From: Acetomicrobium sp. UBA3949
GTDB taxonomy: Bacteria; Synergistota; Synergistia; Synergistales; Acetomicrobiaceae
Direction of reading: 5' to 3'
Assembly (NCBI GenBank): GCA_002385485.1
Contig: DGDP01000046.1
Span: 1 to 50,526 of the forward strand
Length of the DNA: 50,526 nucleotides
Shown: in pieces, positions 16,611-25,032 of the stretch
How positions within the stretch are numbered: the first letter of the stretch is position 1
Layout: each line of letters starts with the position of its first letter
Notes under the pieces: model-generated
Told to the model about the DNA's origin: nothing
Databases searched by the model: none
Seen by the model: only the letters and a program-made list of their open reading frames with translations
Made by a program: the position numbers and the translations under genes

Positions 16611-17056
16611 CTGGCATTGCAATCGCTGCAGTCTGCATATTGGGAATTTACGTTTGGTGGATGAGGGAAATTCCCGTAAGCATCGATTCGAAATTGTGGA
16701 AGGGGCAAATTTTTACGGGCAGGCCCGATGCGGTAATAAAAAAAGGCCCCTGGCACATACCGATAGAGTATAAAAGCTCAAATTACGATGAACCAACGGA
16801 AAGCCACAGATTACAACTTTTGTGTTATTGCTTCCTGCTGGAAGAAGCAGGTTTCAAAGTACCCTACGGGCTATTGCAATATCGAGGGAAAAAGTTCAAA
16901 ATACGCTGGAATAAGAGGACGAAAGGCTATTTGATGCAAATTGCAGATGAAGCTTTAGATGTGCTCTCTAAAGATTTTCCTCCTCCCCCGCTGGAAGAAG
17001 GGGACGGAAGGTGTTATAAATGTGCTTATCGTTTTATCTGTAAACAACAGGACTAA
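16586..17056 (+). CDS. Cas4-like (DUF83) nuclease, C-terminal part with membrane helix
   Basis: A 156-residue protein that continues the Cas4-like fold. A membrane helix lies at about residues 6-26 (IAGIAIAAVCILGIYVWW). The nuclease core follows with GRPDAVI and PIEYKSS, giving the D...ExK catalytic pattern, then the Q-helix (HRLQLLCYCFLLEE) and a C-terminal cluster of three Cys (CYKCAYRFIC) that normally joins the N-terminal Cys in a [4Fe-4S] cluster. The start is TTG 16586 with GGAGGGG seven bases before it, inside the last codons of the upstream frame (25-base overlap). An ATG at 16529 is in frame but lies deeper in the neighbour. It could instead be reached by frameshifting. Confidence 0.65.
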   Translation: MFVSDVEIAGIAIAAVCILGIYVWWMREIPVSIDSKLWKGQIFTGRPDAVIKKGPWHIPIEYKSSNYDEPTESHRLQLLCYCFLLEEAGFKVPYGLLQYRGKKFKIRWNKRTKGYLMQIADEALDVLSKDFPPPPLEEGDGRCYKCAYRFICKQQD

Positions 17057-17064
17057 AGAAAGGG

Positions 17065-18231
17065 ATGATCGAGTTGCATATTGAACCCTTCGGTGTTGAA
17101 GAGTGGATGAACCGGTACGAGACTAAAGCCAAGTACAATATTGCCGAAACTTGTGTGGAATCGCTCACAGTGGAAGAGCTTCTGAATTTATCGCAAGATC
17201 CTTCCGGAGCAATGAGGAATATTGCGGGAATTAAACTTACTTATGGGGAAATACCCGGCTCGGGCGAATTACGAAGGGCCATTGCTTCGCTATATAAAAG
17301 TATGGATGAAGACAATGTCTTGATCACACAGGGCGGAATAGGAGCGAATTTTTTGACGCAGTTTTCACTCGTAAATCCCGGCGATGGTGTCATATCTGTC
17401 TATCCCACATACCAACAGTTATATAGCGTTCCAAAGTCATTTGGGGCATCCGTTCATCTTTTGCCTCTACGTCCGGAAAACAATTTCTTGCCCGATCTAA
17501 ATGAGCTTGAGGGAGTTGCTAAAACCGCCAAAAATCTTAAGATGATCTGCCTAAATAATCCGAATAACCCCACTGGCGCCTTAATGGACGGTGATTTTTT
17601 AAAGCGCATAGTGGATATAGCGAAAAGATACGATGCTTATATTTTGTGCGACGAAGTCTATAGGGGTTTGGAGCACGAAGCAAGTTTTAAGACCCCTTCA
17701 ATAGTCGATTTATACGAAAAGGGGATTAGTACCGGAAGCATGTCTAAGGTGTTTTCTCTTGCCGGATTGAGGTTGGGCTGGATAGTTGGGTCTCCAGAGG
17801 TTATAAAACAATGTTTTTCCCATCGTGATTACATGACCATAAGCTGTGGACTCGTTGATGAATACCTTGCGCTTATAGCTTTGAAGAATAGGGATCGACT
17901 CTTGGAGAGGAATTTGGGGATCGTGCGGAAAAATTTTAAGATCTTGTCTTCGTGGGTTGCCGATGAAAAAAAGGTTGGTTGGATCACGCCGAAGGCGGGA
18001 ACGACAGCTTTTTTGAATTTTAGCGACTACGGCATTTCATCAAGTGATTTTTGCGAAGGATTGTTGGCTGAGACGGGTGCCTTTTTGGTGCCGGGGAGTG
18101 CCTTTGGCCCGGAATTTAACGGTTGGGCAAGGATAGGTTATGCTTGCTCCAGCGAAGTATTGCAAAAAGGATTGGAGTGTTTGTCTATTTTTTTGAGAAA
18201 AGTGGAAGGAGAAATGAATAATGCGAAGTGA
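17065..18231 (+). CDS. Class I/II PLP-dependent aminotransferase
   Basis: A 388-residue fold-type I aminotransferase. The PLP lysine is Lys228 in [23 protein letters not shown] (164-171) and CDEVYR (195-200) hold the cofactor-contacting Asn, Asp and Tyr. The C-terminal Arg that binds the substrate carboxylate is likely in NGWARIGY. The substrate cannot be read. The next gene, ilvD, makes branched-chain 2-oxoacids, so a branched-chain or valine/2-oxoisovalerate transamination is one guess. ATG 17065 directly abuts AAAGGG, while TTG 17074 has better spacing and may be the true start. The stop overlaps ilvD by 11 bases, so the two are coupled. Confidence 0.85.
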   Translation: MIELHIEPFGVEEWMNRYETKAKYNIAETCVESLTVEELLNLSQDPSGAMRNIAGIKLTYGEIPGSGELRRAIASLYKSMDEDNVLITQGGIGANFLTQFSLVNPGDGVISVYPTYQQLYSVPKSFGASVHLLPLRPENNFLPDLNELEGVAKTAKNLKMICLNNPNNPTGALMDGDFLKRIVDIAKRYDAYILCDEVYRGLEHEASFKTPSIVDLYEKGISTGSMSKVFSLAGLRLGWIVGSPEVIKQCFSHRDYMTISCGLVDEYLALIALKNRDRLLERNLGIVRKNFKILSSWVADEKKVGWITPKAGTTAFLNFSDYGISSSDFCEGLLAETGAFLVPGSAFGPEFNGWARIGYACSSEVLQKGLECLSIFLRKVEGEMNNAK

Positions 18232-19909
18232 TACGGTAAAAAAGGGAGTTTCCAGAGCGCCTCATAGGTCGCTTTTAATGGCAGCAGGATATGAAAAATG
18301 GGAGATCGAAAGACCATGGGTAGGAGTTGTCAATGCCTATAATGCAATAATCCCCGGCCATGTTCATTTGAGGACGCTAGTCGAAGCCGTTAAGGCTGGA
18401 GTGTATGCTGCTGGTGGTTTACCTCTCGAGTTTCCCACTATAGGGGTTTGCGACGGGCTGGCGATGAATCACGAAGGCATGAAATACTCTTTGACGAGCA
18501 GGGAGCATATAATGGATTCCGTCGAGATAATGGCAAGAGCTCATGGGATCGATGCCCTTGTGTTGGTGACGAATTGCGACAAGATAGTGCCCGGTATGGC
18601 TATGGCCGCTGCTCGTTTGGATATTCCGTCCGTTGTTTTGAGCGGTGGCCCGATGCTCACCGGAAAGATCGACGGAGGAAAAACCGTAGATCTTTCTTCT
18701 ATGTTTGAAGCAGTAGGAAAACATGCAGCAGGAGCGTTGACGGATGCCGAGTTGATTAAACTTGAAAAATCTGCTTGTCCTACCTGTGGGTCCTGTGCCG
18801 GAATGTTTACGGCTAATACGATGAATTGTATGATGGAGGCTTTAGGACTTGCCTTGCCCGGCAACGGGACTATACCGGCGGTGTTTTCCGAGAGAATTAG
18901 ATTGGCAAAGGAGACGGGAAGGGCGGTTATGAAGTTAATCGAGAAGAAAATTACGCCTCGACAAATTCTGACAAAGGCCTCCTTCTTAAACGCAATTGCT
19001 GTCGATATGGCGTTGGGGGGTTCTACCAATACCACTTTGCATCTACCCGCCATTGCCTGGGCGGCAGGCCTGAATCTCCCCCTTTCCATCTTTGATGATA
19101 TGAGCAAAAAGTGTCCTCATTTGTGCAACATGAGCCCCGGGGGCAGCGATCACGTTGAAGATCTGTATTTTGCGGGAGGAGTTCCGGCAGTCATGAAAAG
19201 GTTGTCCGATGCAGGTCTTATCGACGGCAGCGCTATGACCGTAACGACAAATACAGTTGCTGACAATCTCAAGGATGCTCATGTTCTTGATGACGAGGTT
19301 ATTCGACCTGTAGAAAGACCTTATCATCGGGAAGGCGGCATTGCCGTCCTTCGCGGAAACCTGGCACCCGACGGAGCGGTCGTAAAACAATCCGCCGTCT
19401 CTCCTGGAATGATGAAGCATAATGGCCCTGCTAGGATTTTCGACTCGGAAGAAGCGGCCACAAAGGCTATCTTTTCCGGCCAAATAAAAAAAGGTGACGT
19501 AGTGGTCATAAGGTATGAGGGTCCCAAAGGAGGACCGGGAATGAGAGAGATGTTAGGTCCAACCTCCGCATTGGCAGGGATGGGATTGGATAGGCATGTT
19601 GCCCTCATTACTGACGGCCGTTTCAGCGGGGCCACTAGGGGAGCTTCCATTGGACATGTGTCTCCTGAGGCAGCTGACGGGGGGCCAATAGGACTTCTCA
19701 GAGAGGGGGACGAGGTCATAATAGACATTCCCACTCGTAAACTAGATGTGAATATTAGCGAAGAAGAGTTAAACTCGAGAAAAGAAGGATGGAAACCTTT
19801 TCTTCGAAAGCTTGATAGCCCTTTTTTGGAGCGGTACCGCGCATTTGTCACTTCGGGAGCTAAAGGAGCAGTTTTGGAGGTGAATGGCGGTGGTTGTGAA
19901 GACTGTTAA
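18221..19909 (+). CDS. ilvD: Dihydroxy-acid dehydratase
   Basis: A 562-residue IlvD, full length for the family. It dehydrates 2,3-dihydroxy acids to the 2-oxo acids leading to valine, leucine, isoleucine and, through 2-oxoisovalerate, pantothenate. Iron-sulfur ligand motifs are CDKIVPGM (about residue 122) and [18 protein letters not shown] (about 190-207). GGSTNTTLH and the C-terminal [11 protein letters not shown] segments are also diagnostic. It overlaps the aminotransferase before it (11 bases) and yhdT after it (26 bases). No ilvBN, ilvC or leu genes are in the window, so here ilvD travels with pantothenate transport rather than with the full branched-chain pathway. Confidence 0.95.
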   Translation: MRSDTVKKGVSRAPHRSLLMAAGYEKWEIERPWVGVVNAYNAIIPGHVHLRTLVEAVKAGVYAAGGLPLEFPTIGVCDGLAMNHEGMKYSLTSREHIMDSVEIMARAHGIDALVLVTNCDKIVPGMAMAAARLDIPSVVLSGGPMLTGKIDGGKTVDLSSMFEAVGKHAAGALTDAELIKLEKSACPTCGSCAGMFTANTMNCMMEALGLALPGNGTIPAVFSERIRLAKETGRAVMKLIEKKITPRQILTKASFLNAIAVDMALGGSTNTTLHLPAIAWAAGLNLPLSIFDDMSKKCPHLCNMSPGGSDHVEDLYFAGGVPAVMKRLSDAGLIDGSAMTVTTNTVADNLKDAHVLDDEVIRPVERPYHREGGIAVLRGNLAPDGAVVKQSAVSPGMMKHNGPARIFDSEEAATKAIFSGQIKKGDVVVIRYEGPKGGPGMREMLGPTSALAGMGLDRHVALITDGRFSGATRGASIGHVSPEAADGGPIGLLREGDEVIIDIPTRKLDVNISEEELNSRKEGWKPFLRKLDSPFLERYRAFVTSGAKGAVLEVNGGGCEDC

Positions 19910-20198
19910 TTTGGAGGATATCGGAGAAGACAAGCGTTATAAGTCAGCCAAGAGGGAGGCTCTATATTCGATAATATTGACTGTACTTTACTTTGTTTGG
20001 TGGTATGGGTTCGCCTACGGCATGGGGTCAAAACCTCTATCTGGCTATAAATTCGTTATGGGTTTGCCAAGCTGGTTTTTTTGGAGTTGTGTCGTAGGGT
20101 TTATTGTCTTTTCTTTCGCCTCCTGGTTTTTGGTTAAATTTTTCTTTCAAGACATGTCTCTCGAGACGGACGGGAGAGATGACCTTAAGGTAAGGTGA
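19884..20198 (+). CDS. yhdT: YhdT-type small membrane protein (DUF997)
   Basis: A 104-residue inner-membrane protein with two transmembrane helices (about residues 28-48 and 63-87) and charged ends. It matches the DUF997/YhdT family, whose gene sits next to panF in Escherichia coli and many other bacteria. The segments [10 protein letters not shown] and [13 protein letters not shown] are family-typical. It is presumed to assist or regulate the pantothenate symporter, like the small subunits of some SSS transporters, though this is not proven. ATG 19884 follows GGAGGTGA and lies within the end of ilvD. PanF starts seven bases later. Confidence 0.85.
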   Translation: MAVVVKTVNLEDIGEDKRYKSAKREALYSIILTVLYFVWWYGFAYGMGSKPLSGYKFVMGLPSWFFWSCVVGFIVFSFASWFLVKFFFQDMSLETDGRDDLKVR

Positions 20199-20204
20199 GG
20201 AATC

Positions 20205-21659
20205 ATGAATATCGATATTGCAATTACATTAGCGCTTTATCTTATTATAATATGCGGGATTGGTTATATTGCAAACAGGAAAATGTCGGAAACAAAGGGG
20301 TCCTTTCTTAGCGAATACTTTATAGGTAGTCGTTCAATGGGCGGTTTTGTACTTGCCATGACGTTGGTTGCTTCCTATGTTAGCGCAAGCAGCTTTGTGG
20401 GTGGCCCGGGGATGGCCTATAAGATGGGGCTGGGTTGGGTGTTGCTTGCGATGATTCAAGTTCCAACGGCATATCTTACTCTGGGCTTTTTGGGCAAGAA
20501 GTTTGCTATTGTTGCGCGTAAGATTAATGCTATAACAATTAACGATTTCCTGAGAGCCAGATATGAAAGCACACCAATAGTGATTATGGCATCAATCAGT
20601 TTGTTGTTATTTTTCACTGCAGCTATTGTCGCACAATTCATAGGAGGCGCCAGGTTGTTTGAGGCTATAGGCCTTCCTTACGAGGTAGGTCTCACTATAT
20701 TTGCCATTACCGTAATATTTTATACGGTAATAGGAGGATTTAGGGCAGTGGTATTGACAGATGCCTTTCAGGGCATTGTCATGATGTTGGGGACTTTGGC
20801 GTTGGTGTTTGGAATTACAAAGGCAGCAGGCGGGATGGATGCCATAAGCGCCAAATTGATGGAGATAAACCCGGATTTATTGACACCTTTCGGGGTCGAC
20901 GGATTTATCACAAAGCCCTTCATCTTATCTTTTTGGATATTGGTGTGCTTTGGAATAATTGGCTTACCTCACACCGCTGTCAGGTGTATCGGTTATAAAG
21001 ATTCCAAATCCATGCATAGGGCAATAGTAATTGGCACATTCGTGACCGGTTTTCTCATGCTGGGCATGCATCTAGCTGGTGTCTTGGGGAGGGCCGTACT
21101 GCCAAACATAGAAGCGGTCGATTCCGTTATACCGACTTTAACGGTCGAAGTCCTTCCTCCGATTTTTGCCGGGATCTTTTTAGCGGGGCCCATGGCATCC
21201 ATTATGTCCACGGTAGATTCTCAACTTATATTGGCCTCGGCAGCAATTATAAATGATCTATACGTTGGCTATATTAATCCTGGCGCTGCATATGACGACA
21301 AAAAGATCAGGCGCATCAGCCTTTTAGTTACGACCATCATAGGGGTCACGGTATTTCTCGTGGCCTTTAAGCCTCCAAGCCTGATAGTGTGGATTAATCT
21401 TTTTGCCTTTGGGGGGCTTGAGGCTGTATTTTTCTGGCCGATTGTGATGGGCCTTTATTGGAAACGCGCAACTGCTTCAGGAGCTCTGGCCTCCATGATA
21501 ACCGGCGTAATCCTATTTATTGCATTGAGCAAATATGCCTTTTTGCTTCACGGATTGCATCCCATCGTGCCTACTTTTGTCGTAACTTTTGTCGTGTTTA
21601 TAGTGGCCAGTTATCTCTCTAAACCATCGGTTAAAGCAGTAATGAGGGTATGGGAATGA
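20205..21659 (+). CDS. panF: Sodium/pantothenate symporter
   Basis: A 484-residue SSS-family transporter with about 13 membrane helices. Similarity to E. coli PanF is unusually direct: EYFIGSRSMGGFVLAMTL, SSFVGGPGMAYKMGLGWVLL, IGLPHTAVRCIGYKDSKS and GMHLAGVLGRAV are near-identical segments. It takes up pantothenate with Na+ for coenzyme A synthesis. It follows yhdT by a few bases after a GTGAGG ribosome site. The ilvD-yhdT-panF order puts 2-oxoisovalerate synthesis and pantothenate uptake in one unit. Transcription probably ends before the tup promoter at 21666, although no hairpin is seen in the short gap. Confidence 0.92.
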   Translation: MNIDIAITLALYLIIICGIGYIANRKMSETKGSFLSEYFIGSRSMGGFVLAMTLVASYVSASSFVGGPGMAYKMGLGWVLLAMIQVPTAYLTLGFLGKKFAIVARKINAITINDFLRARYESTPIVIMASISLLLFFTAAIVAQFIGGARLFEAIGLPYEVGLTIFAITVIFYTVIGGFRAVVLTDAFQGIVMMLGTLALVFGITKAAGGMDAISAKLMEINPDLLTPFGVDGFITKPFILSFWILVCFGIIGLPHTAVRCIGYKDSKSMHRAIVIGTFVTGFLMLGMHLAGVLGRAVLPNIEAVDSVIPTLTVEVLPPIFAGIFLAGPMASIMSTVDSQLILASAAIINDLYVGYINPGAAYDDKKIRRISLLVTTIIGVTVFLVAFKPPSLIVWINLFAFGGLEAVFFWPIVMGLYWKRATASGALASMITGVILFIALSKYAFLLHGLHPIVPTFVVTFVVFIVASYLSKPSVKAVMRVWE

Positions 21660-21665
21660 CCTTCA

Positions 21666-21694
21666 TTGACATTTATTTTTATGTTTAGTATTAT
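21666..21694 (+). promoter_or_regulatory. Sigma-70-type promoter for the tup operon
   Basis: TTGACA (21666-21671) and TATTAT (21689-21694) are separated by exactly 17 bases. The predicted start, about 21701, leaves a leader of about 200 bases that contains the riboswitch and terminator before tupA. Confidence 0.75.
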
Positions 21695-21730
21695 TGGTAA
21701 TGTAAACATATCTTAATTTTAATAATATAA

Positions 21731-21825
21731 CCTCCGAGTCAACGGTTCTAAGGATCTTTGCGGTCTATGAGCGTTGACCGATAGGGTCTTTTCGGAAACG
21801 AAAGGGCCTCCCGCTCGGAAAGGAG
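21731..21825 (+). promoter_or_regulatory. Moco/Tuco-type (molybdenum/tungsten cofactor) riboswitch
   Basis: The leader folds like the Moco RNA motif. CCTCC (21731-21735) pairs with GGAGG (21821-21825) as the closing helix. GTCAACG (from 21738) pairs with CGTTGAC (to about 21778). A CTTTTCG-GAAA-CGAAAGG hairpin follows, and the conserved GCCTCCCGCTCGGAAAGGAGG block closes the aptamer. This motif is known upstream of molybdate and tungstate transport and cofactor genes. Here it controls tupABC, so the tungsten-cofactor variant is plausible. The 3' strand of the closing helix can alternatively pair with the left arm of the following terminator, which suggests an OFF switch. Confidence 0.82.
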
Positions 21826-21837
21826 GAGAAAGAACAT

Positions 21838-21874
21838 TAGTCCTTTTCCCGGCGGGAAGGGGACTAATTTTTTG
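21838..21874 (+). terminator. Riboswitch-controlled intrinsic terminator
   Basis: TTAGTCCTTTTCCC (21838-21851) pairs with GGGAAGGGGACTAA (21854-21867), using two G-U pairs, and is followed by a run of T from 21865. It lies 13 bases after the riboswitch and about 30 bases before the tupA start. Reading through it would be required to express tupABC. Confidence 0.85.
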
Positions 21875-21902
21875 TGAAAAAATTAAGCAAGGAGGAATTG
21901 TC

Positions 21903-22763
21903 ATGGACATGAAAAGGTTGACCTCGCGGTTGCTGATTGTTTTTTTAGCTATATTGGTGGTTTTTTCTCTTGGGCAAGGGTTCGCAGAAGCAGAAGACGT
22001 CCTTTTAATGGCAACTACAACAAGCACCGACGATACCGGTCTTCTCGATTATCTTGCGCCCATGTTCAAAGAAGATACGGGAATAACTCTTCAATGGACG
22101 GCTACGGGTACTGGGAAGGCTTTAAAATTGGGAGAAAATTGCGATGTAGATGTTCTGCTGGTTCACGATCCTGATTCTGAGGATAAATTTATAGAAGCCG
22201 GATATGGAGTTGATAGGACTCAAGTGATGTACAATGACTTTGTGATAATTGGCCCAGAGGATGATCCGGCTGGTATAAAGGGGTTGTCTTCTACTGAAGC
22301 ATTAAAGAAGATTGCCGAAAAGAAGGCTATATTTGTCAGCAGAGCCGATGAATCGGGCACTCATGCCAAGGAGAAATTTATTTGGGTGCAGGCGGGTTTG
22401 GCTATTCCTGACAAAGAAGAATGGTATGTGCAGACAGGTCAAGGTATGTTAGTGACGATTAACGTAGCCGCCGAAAAGGGAGGCTATACGTTAACCGATA
22501 GAGGCACTTACATTAGATATGAAGCTAACTACGAAGGGAATCCTCCGCTCGTTATTCTATCCGAAGGGGATCCTTTCTTGATGAATCAATATAGCGTAAT
22601 TGCGGTAAATCCTGAGAATTGCCCCAATGTCAAATACGATTTGGCAAAGAAGTTTATCGAATGGATTGTTACTCCAAAAGCCCAGCAAGCCATAGCCGAT
22701 TTCAGGCTCATGGGCAAACAACTTTTCTTCCCGAACGCAAATATGGCTTCTGGGGCAAATTAA
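21903..22763 (+). CDS. tupA: Tungstate ABC transporter substrate-binding protein
   Basis: A 286-residue secreted binding protein with an N-terminal signal sequence (basic MDMKR, hydrophobic core to about residue 24, cleavage near GFAEAED). The mature N-terminus TTTSTDDTGLLDYLAP and ESGTHAKEKFIW segments are characteristic of TupA, which binds tungstate very tightly in preference to molybdate. ATG 21903 follows AAGGAGG. An in-frame start at 21774 would lie inside the riboswitch and terminator and is rejected. It feeds the permease TupB and ATPase TupC. A hairpin after its stop may keep the binding protein more abundant than the membrane parts. Confidence 0.9.
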   Translation: MDMKRLTSRLLIVFLAILVVFSLGQGFAEAEDVLLMATTTSTDDTGLLDYLAPMFKEDTGITLQWTATGTGKALKLGENCDVDVLLVHDPDSEDKFIEAGYGVDRTQVMYNDFVIIGPEDDPAGIKGLSSTEALKKIAEKKAIFVSRADESGTHAKEKFIWVQAGLAIPDKEEWYVQTGQGMLVTINVAAEKGGYTLTDRGTYIRYEANYEGNPPLVILSEGDPFLMNQYSVIAVNPENCPNVKYDLAKKFIEWIVTPKAQQAIADFRLMGKQLFFPNANMASGAN

Positions 22764-22813
22764 TGACATCCTGCGCTCTTTAAGTTTTATATAGATGCTC
22801 CAATCCCCCATAT

Positions 22814-22850
22814 AGGCCGCCGCATCCCCCTGTGGCGGCTTATTGTTTTT
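22814..22850 (+). terminator. Hairpin between tupA and tupB
   Basis: GCCGCC (22816-22821) pairs with GGCGGC (22834-22839), extended by weak outer pairs, and is followed by TTATTGTTTTTTAT. It resembles a leaky terminator that could set the tupA:tupBC expression ratio. It lies 66 bases before the tupB start. Confidence 0.6.
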
Positions 22851-22905
22851 TATATTTGTGTATATAATCTTTTTGAGCATCGCAACTTTCGAGGGAGGTA
22901 ACATC

Positions 22906-23604
22906 ATGGAATATATCCTTTCTGGAATAGCGGAAGCCTTTGTGTTGCTTTTAAAAGGAGATGAGGAGGTATATTCGGCCGTCTCCGCTACATTGAGGGC
23001 TTCTACGGCTGCGATAATAATTTCTCTGGTTATAGGTCTTCCTTTGGGTTTTTTATTGGGTTACTTCGATTTTCCAGGCAGACGGTTTTTTAGATCCGTT
23101 TTCGATGCATTGCTTGCCCTTCCGACAGTATTGGTAGGACTCTGGGTGTATGCCTTTATCTCAAATCGCGGACCATTGGGCGGTATGAATCTGCTTTTTA
23201 CTCTAAAAGGCGTTATAGTGGGCGAAGTAGTCCTGGCCCTGCCTATTGTGATTGCACTTTCGGCACAATCCATCGAAGAGCTGGATTTGTCGGTAAGGGA
23301 CACCCTTTTAACACTAGGGTCCAGCGGAAAAAGGCTGTTATTTGACATCTTATGGGAGGCGAGATATGGGATGCTTATGGCAGCAATTACCGCATATGGA
23401 CGGGTTATATCCGAGGTTGGTGCTGCCACAATGTTAGGCGGAAACATAAAATGGAGAACGAGAACAATTACCACGGCAATGGCATTTGAAACAAACAAGG
23501 GGCAATTTGCCATGGGGATAGCCTTGGGGATGATCTTGCTGTTGATAGCCTTTATAGTCAACAGCACACTATCATATGCTAAGCGAAGAAGGCAGACAAG
23601 GTGA
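22906..23604 (+). CDS. tupB: Tungstate ABC transporter permease
   Basis: A 232-residue inner-membrane permease with five to six helices. The ATPase-contact loop is recognisable as EELDLSVRDTLLTLGSSGKRLLFDILWEARYG, in place of the classic EAA loop. It resembles TupB/WtpB and the molybdate permease ModB. ATG 22906 follows GAGGGAGG. The longer frame from 22843 would start in the T-rich tail of the hairpin. Six bases separate it from tupC, so the two are co-translated. Confidence 0.88.
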   Translation: MEYILSGIAEAFVLLLKGDEEVYSAVSATLRASTAAIIISLVIGLPLGFLLGYFDFPGRRFFRSVFDALLALPTVLVGLWVYAFISNRGPLGGMNLLFTLKGVIVGEVVLALPIVIALSAQSIEELDLSVRDTLLTLGSSGKRLLFDILWEARYGMLMAAITAYGRVISEVGAATMLGGNIKWRTRTITTAMAFETNKGQFAMGIALGMILLLIAFIVNSTLSYAKRRRQTR

Positions 23605-23610
23605 ACAGAC

Positions 23611-24624
23611 ATGCTTTATGAGTTAAGAGATATTAAACGTTTTTACAACGACAGATGTGCTCTATCTGTAGATCGTTTGGCTATAGAAGGGGGTAAGATT
23701 TACGGCTTGGTCGGCCCGAACGGGAGCGGTAAGACGACGTTGCTCAGAATTTTGGCATTCTTAGATGAGCCGAGCGAAGGCCAAATTATATATAAAGGCT
23801 CTTCCGTTACGTCGCAAAAGGCCTCACTTTTCCGCCAAGAAGTGACAATGCTTTTACAAAATGCACGTCTATTGACTCGAAAGGTAAAGGACAATGTGGC
23901 CTATGGCTTGAAATTACGCAGATACGATTCGAAGACCGTTAAGACCAGGGTTGTGGAAGCGCTTGAAATGGTTGGTTTGCAGCCAAGAGATTTTTTAAAC
24001 AGAGCCTGGCATGAACTCTCGGGAGGCGAAGCTCAGCGCGTAGCCTTGGCAGCGCGTCTCGCTTTAAGGCCCAATGTTTTATTGCTCGATGAGCCGACGG
24101 CAAATGTCGACAAAGTATCGGAAGCCTTGATAAATCAGGCCGTGATCAAGGCAAAAAGGGAGTGGAAAACGACTATTATCATGGTAAGCCATGATCTGGG
24201 ATGGCTTTACAGCACTGCCGATGAGATCCTTTCGCTTTGGGGCGGTCGCATTGTGCGTCAGGGGCCTGAGAACATAATCCCCGGCCCTTGGGAAAAGCTT
24301 GAAAACGGCTTGTACTGTAAAAGATTGAGGGATGGTCAAAAGATTTATCTTTCCGGAACCCCATCGCAATCGGGCGTTGTGTCGATTAGCCCATCGGAGA
24401 TACTTTTGGCTGAATATCCTGAAAGGACCTCTGCTCGTAATTTGTTATATGGTTTTATTAGAGAGATGGCCTATTGCAATGGCAGTCAGATAAGGGTTAC
24501 CCTATCTATAGGGGAGATAAACTTGGTTGCCTTAATTACCGATGAAGCTGCCAGGGAACTCAAATTAAGCCCCGGGATGAATATATATGTAGTGTTTAAG
24601 GCCACGGCTGCGAAATGGTTATGA
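23611..24624 (+). CDS. tupC: Tungstate ABC transporter ATP-binding protein with C-terminal ligand domain
   Basis: A 337-residue ABC ATPase. Walker A is GPNGSGKTT (about residues 34-42), the Q-loop LLQNAR, signature LSGGEAQRVALAARL and Walker B VLLLDEPTANVD. After the nucleotide domain (to about residue 230) there is an extra 100-residue C-terminal region resembling the TOBE/Mop oxyanion-binding domain of ModC (ARNLLYGFIREMAYCNGSQIRVTLSI). In ModC and related proteins such a domain binds the oxyanion and shuts transport (trans-inhibition). That role is inferred here. It completes tupABC, so the system has both RNA-level and possibly protein-level control. Confidence 0.87.
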   Translation: MLYELRDIKRFYNDRCALSVDRLAIEGGKIYGLVGPNGSGKTTLLRILAFLDEPSEGQIIYKGSSVTSQKASLFRQEVTMLLQNARLLTRKVKDNVAYGLKLRRYDSKTVKTRVVEALEMVGLQPRDFLNRAWHELSGGEAQRVALAARLALRPNVLLLDEPTANVDKVSEALINQAVIKAKREWKTTIIMVSHDLGWLYSTADEILSLWGGRIVRQGPENIIPGPWEKLENGLYCKRLRDGQKIYLSGTPSQSGVVSISPSEILLAEYPERTSARNLLYGFIREMAYCNGSQIRVTLSIGEINLVALITDEAARELKLSPGMNIYVVFKATAAKWL

Positions 24625-25032
24625 TAAGTTTTTGGGTTACAGTGTGCCAGTGCCTAAGCGATTTTGACGCTTTTATTGTATCTGATCTTGCTTGAAGGTT
24701 TGTGTACAGTATTTTTAAATTTTTTTCTTTGACGTTATTTCGTCCGTAATGTCTGATTTTGGCTAATATATCAAGGGGTTTATTGTTTTCTGGTATTCAT
24801 ATATTGACAATAAAGTGTATACAATTAACTTGACAAATATTAATATTATTGTATTTTAAAATATGTGATCGTAATCAAATCCACTTTCAATTGAGTCTGG
24901 CCAGATATAAAAACCGCATATATTACAGTGGACGAAACAAAAGTTCAAATATTCAGCAACCGATAATCCTTTATCCGTCGATTTAGAATCAATGGATGTG
25001 AGATTTTGCATGAATTAAAGGGGGGTATTTGC
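24625..25032. other. Intergenic region (408 bases) between tupC and opuAC
   Basis: No gene is seen here. A weak hairpin AAGCG-ATTTTGA-CGCTT at 24656-24672 followed by TT may terminate tupABC. A possible promoter is TTGACA at 24830-24835 with TATTTT at 24852-24857 (16-base spacer); another TTGACA lies at 24804-24809 without a fitting -10. The region is AT-rich. No known riboswitch pattern was recognised in the leader. Confidence 0.4.

Noticed and set aside
16359..17056. CRISPR-Cas locus suggested by the Cas4-like genes
   Set aside because: No repeat-spacer pattern and no other cas gene is visible in the window; stand-alone Cas4-like nucleases are common.
21774..21902. Longer TupA reading frame
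   Set aside because: It overlaps the riboswitch and terminator and places residues before an obvious signal peptide that starts at 21903.
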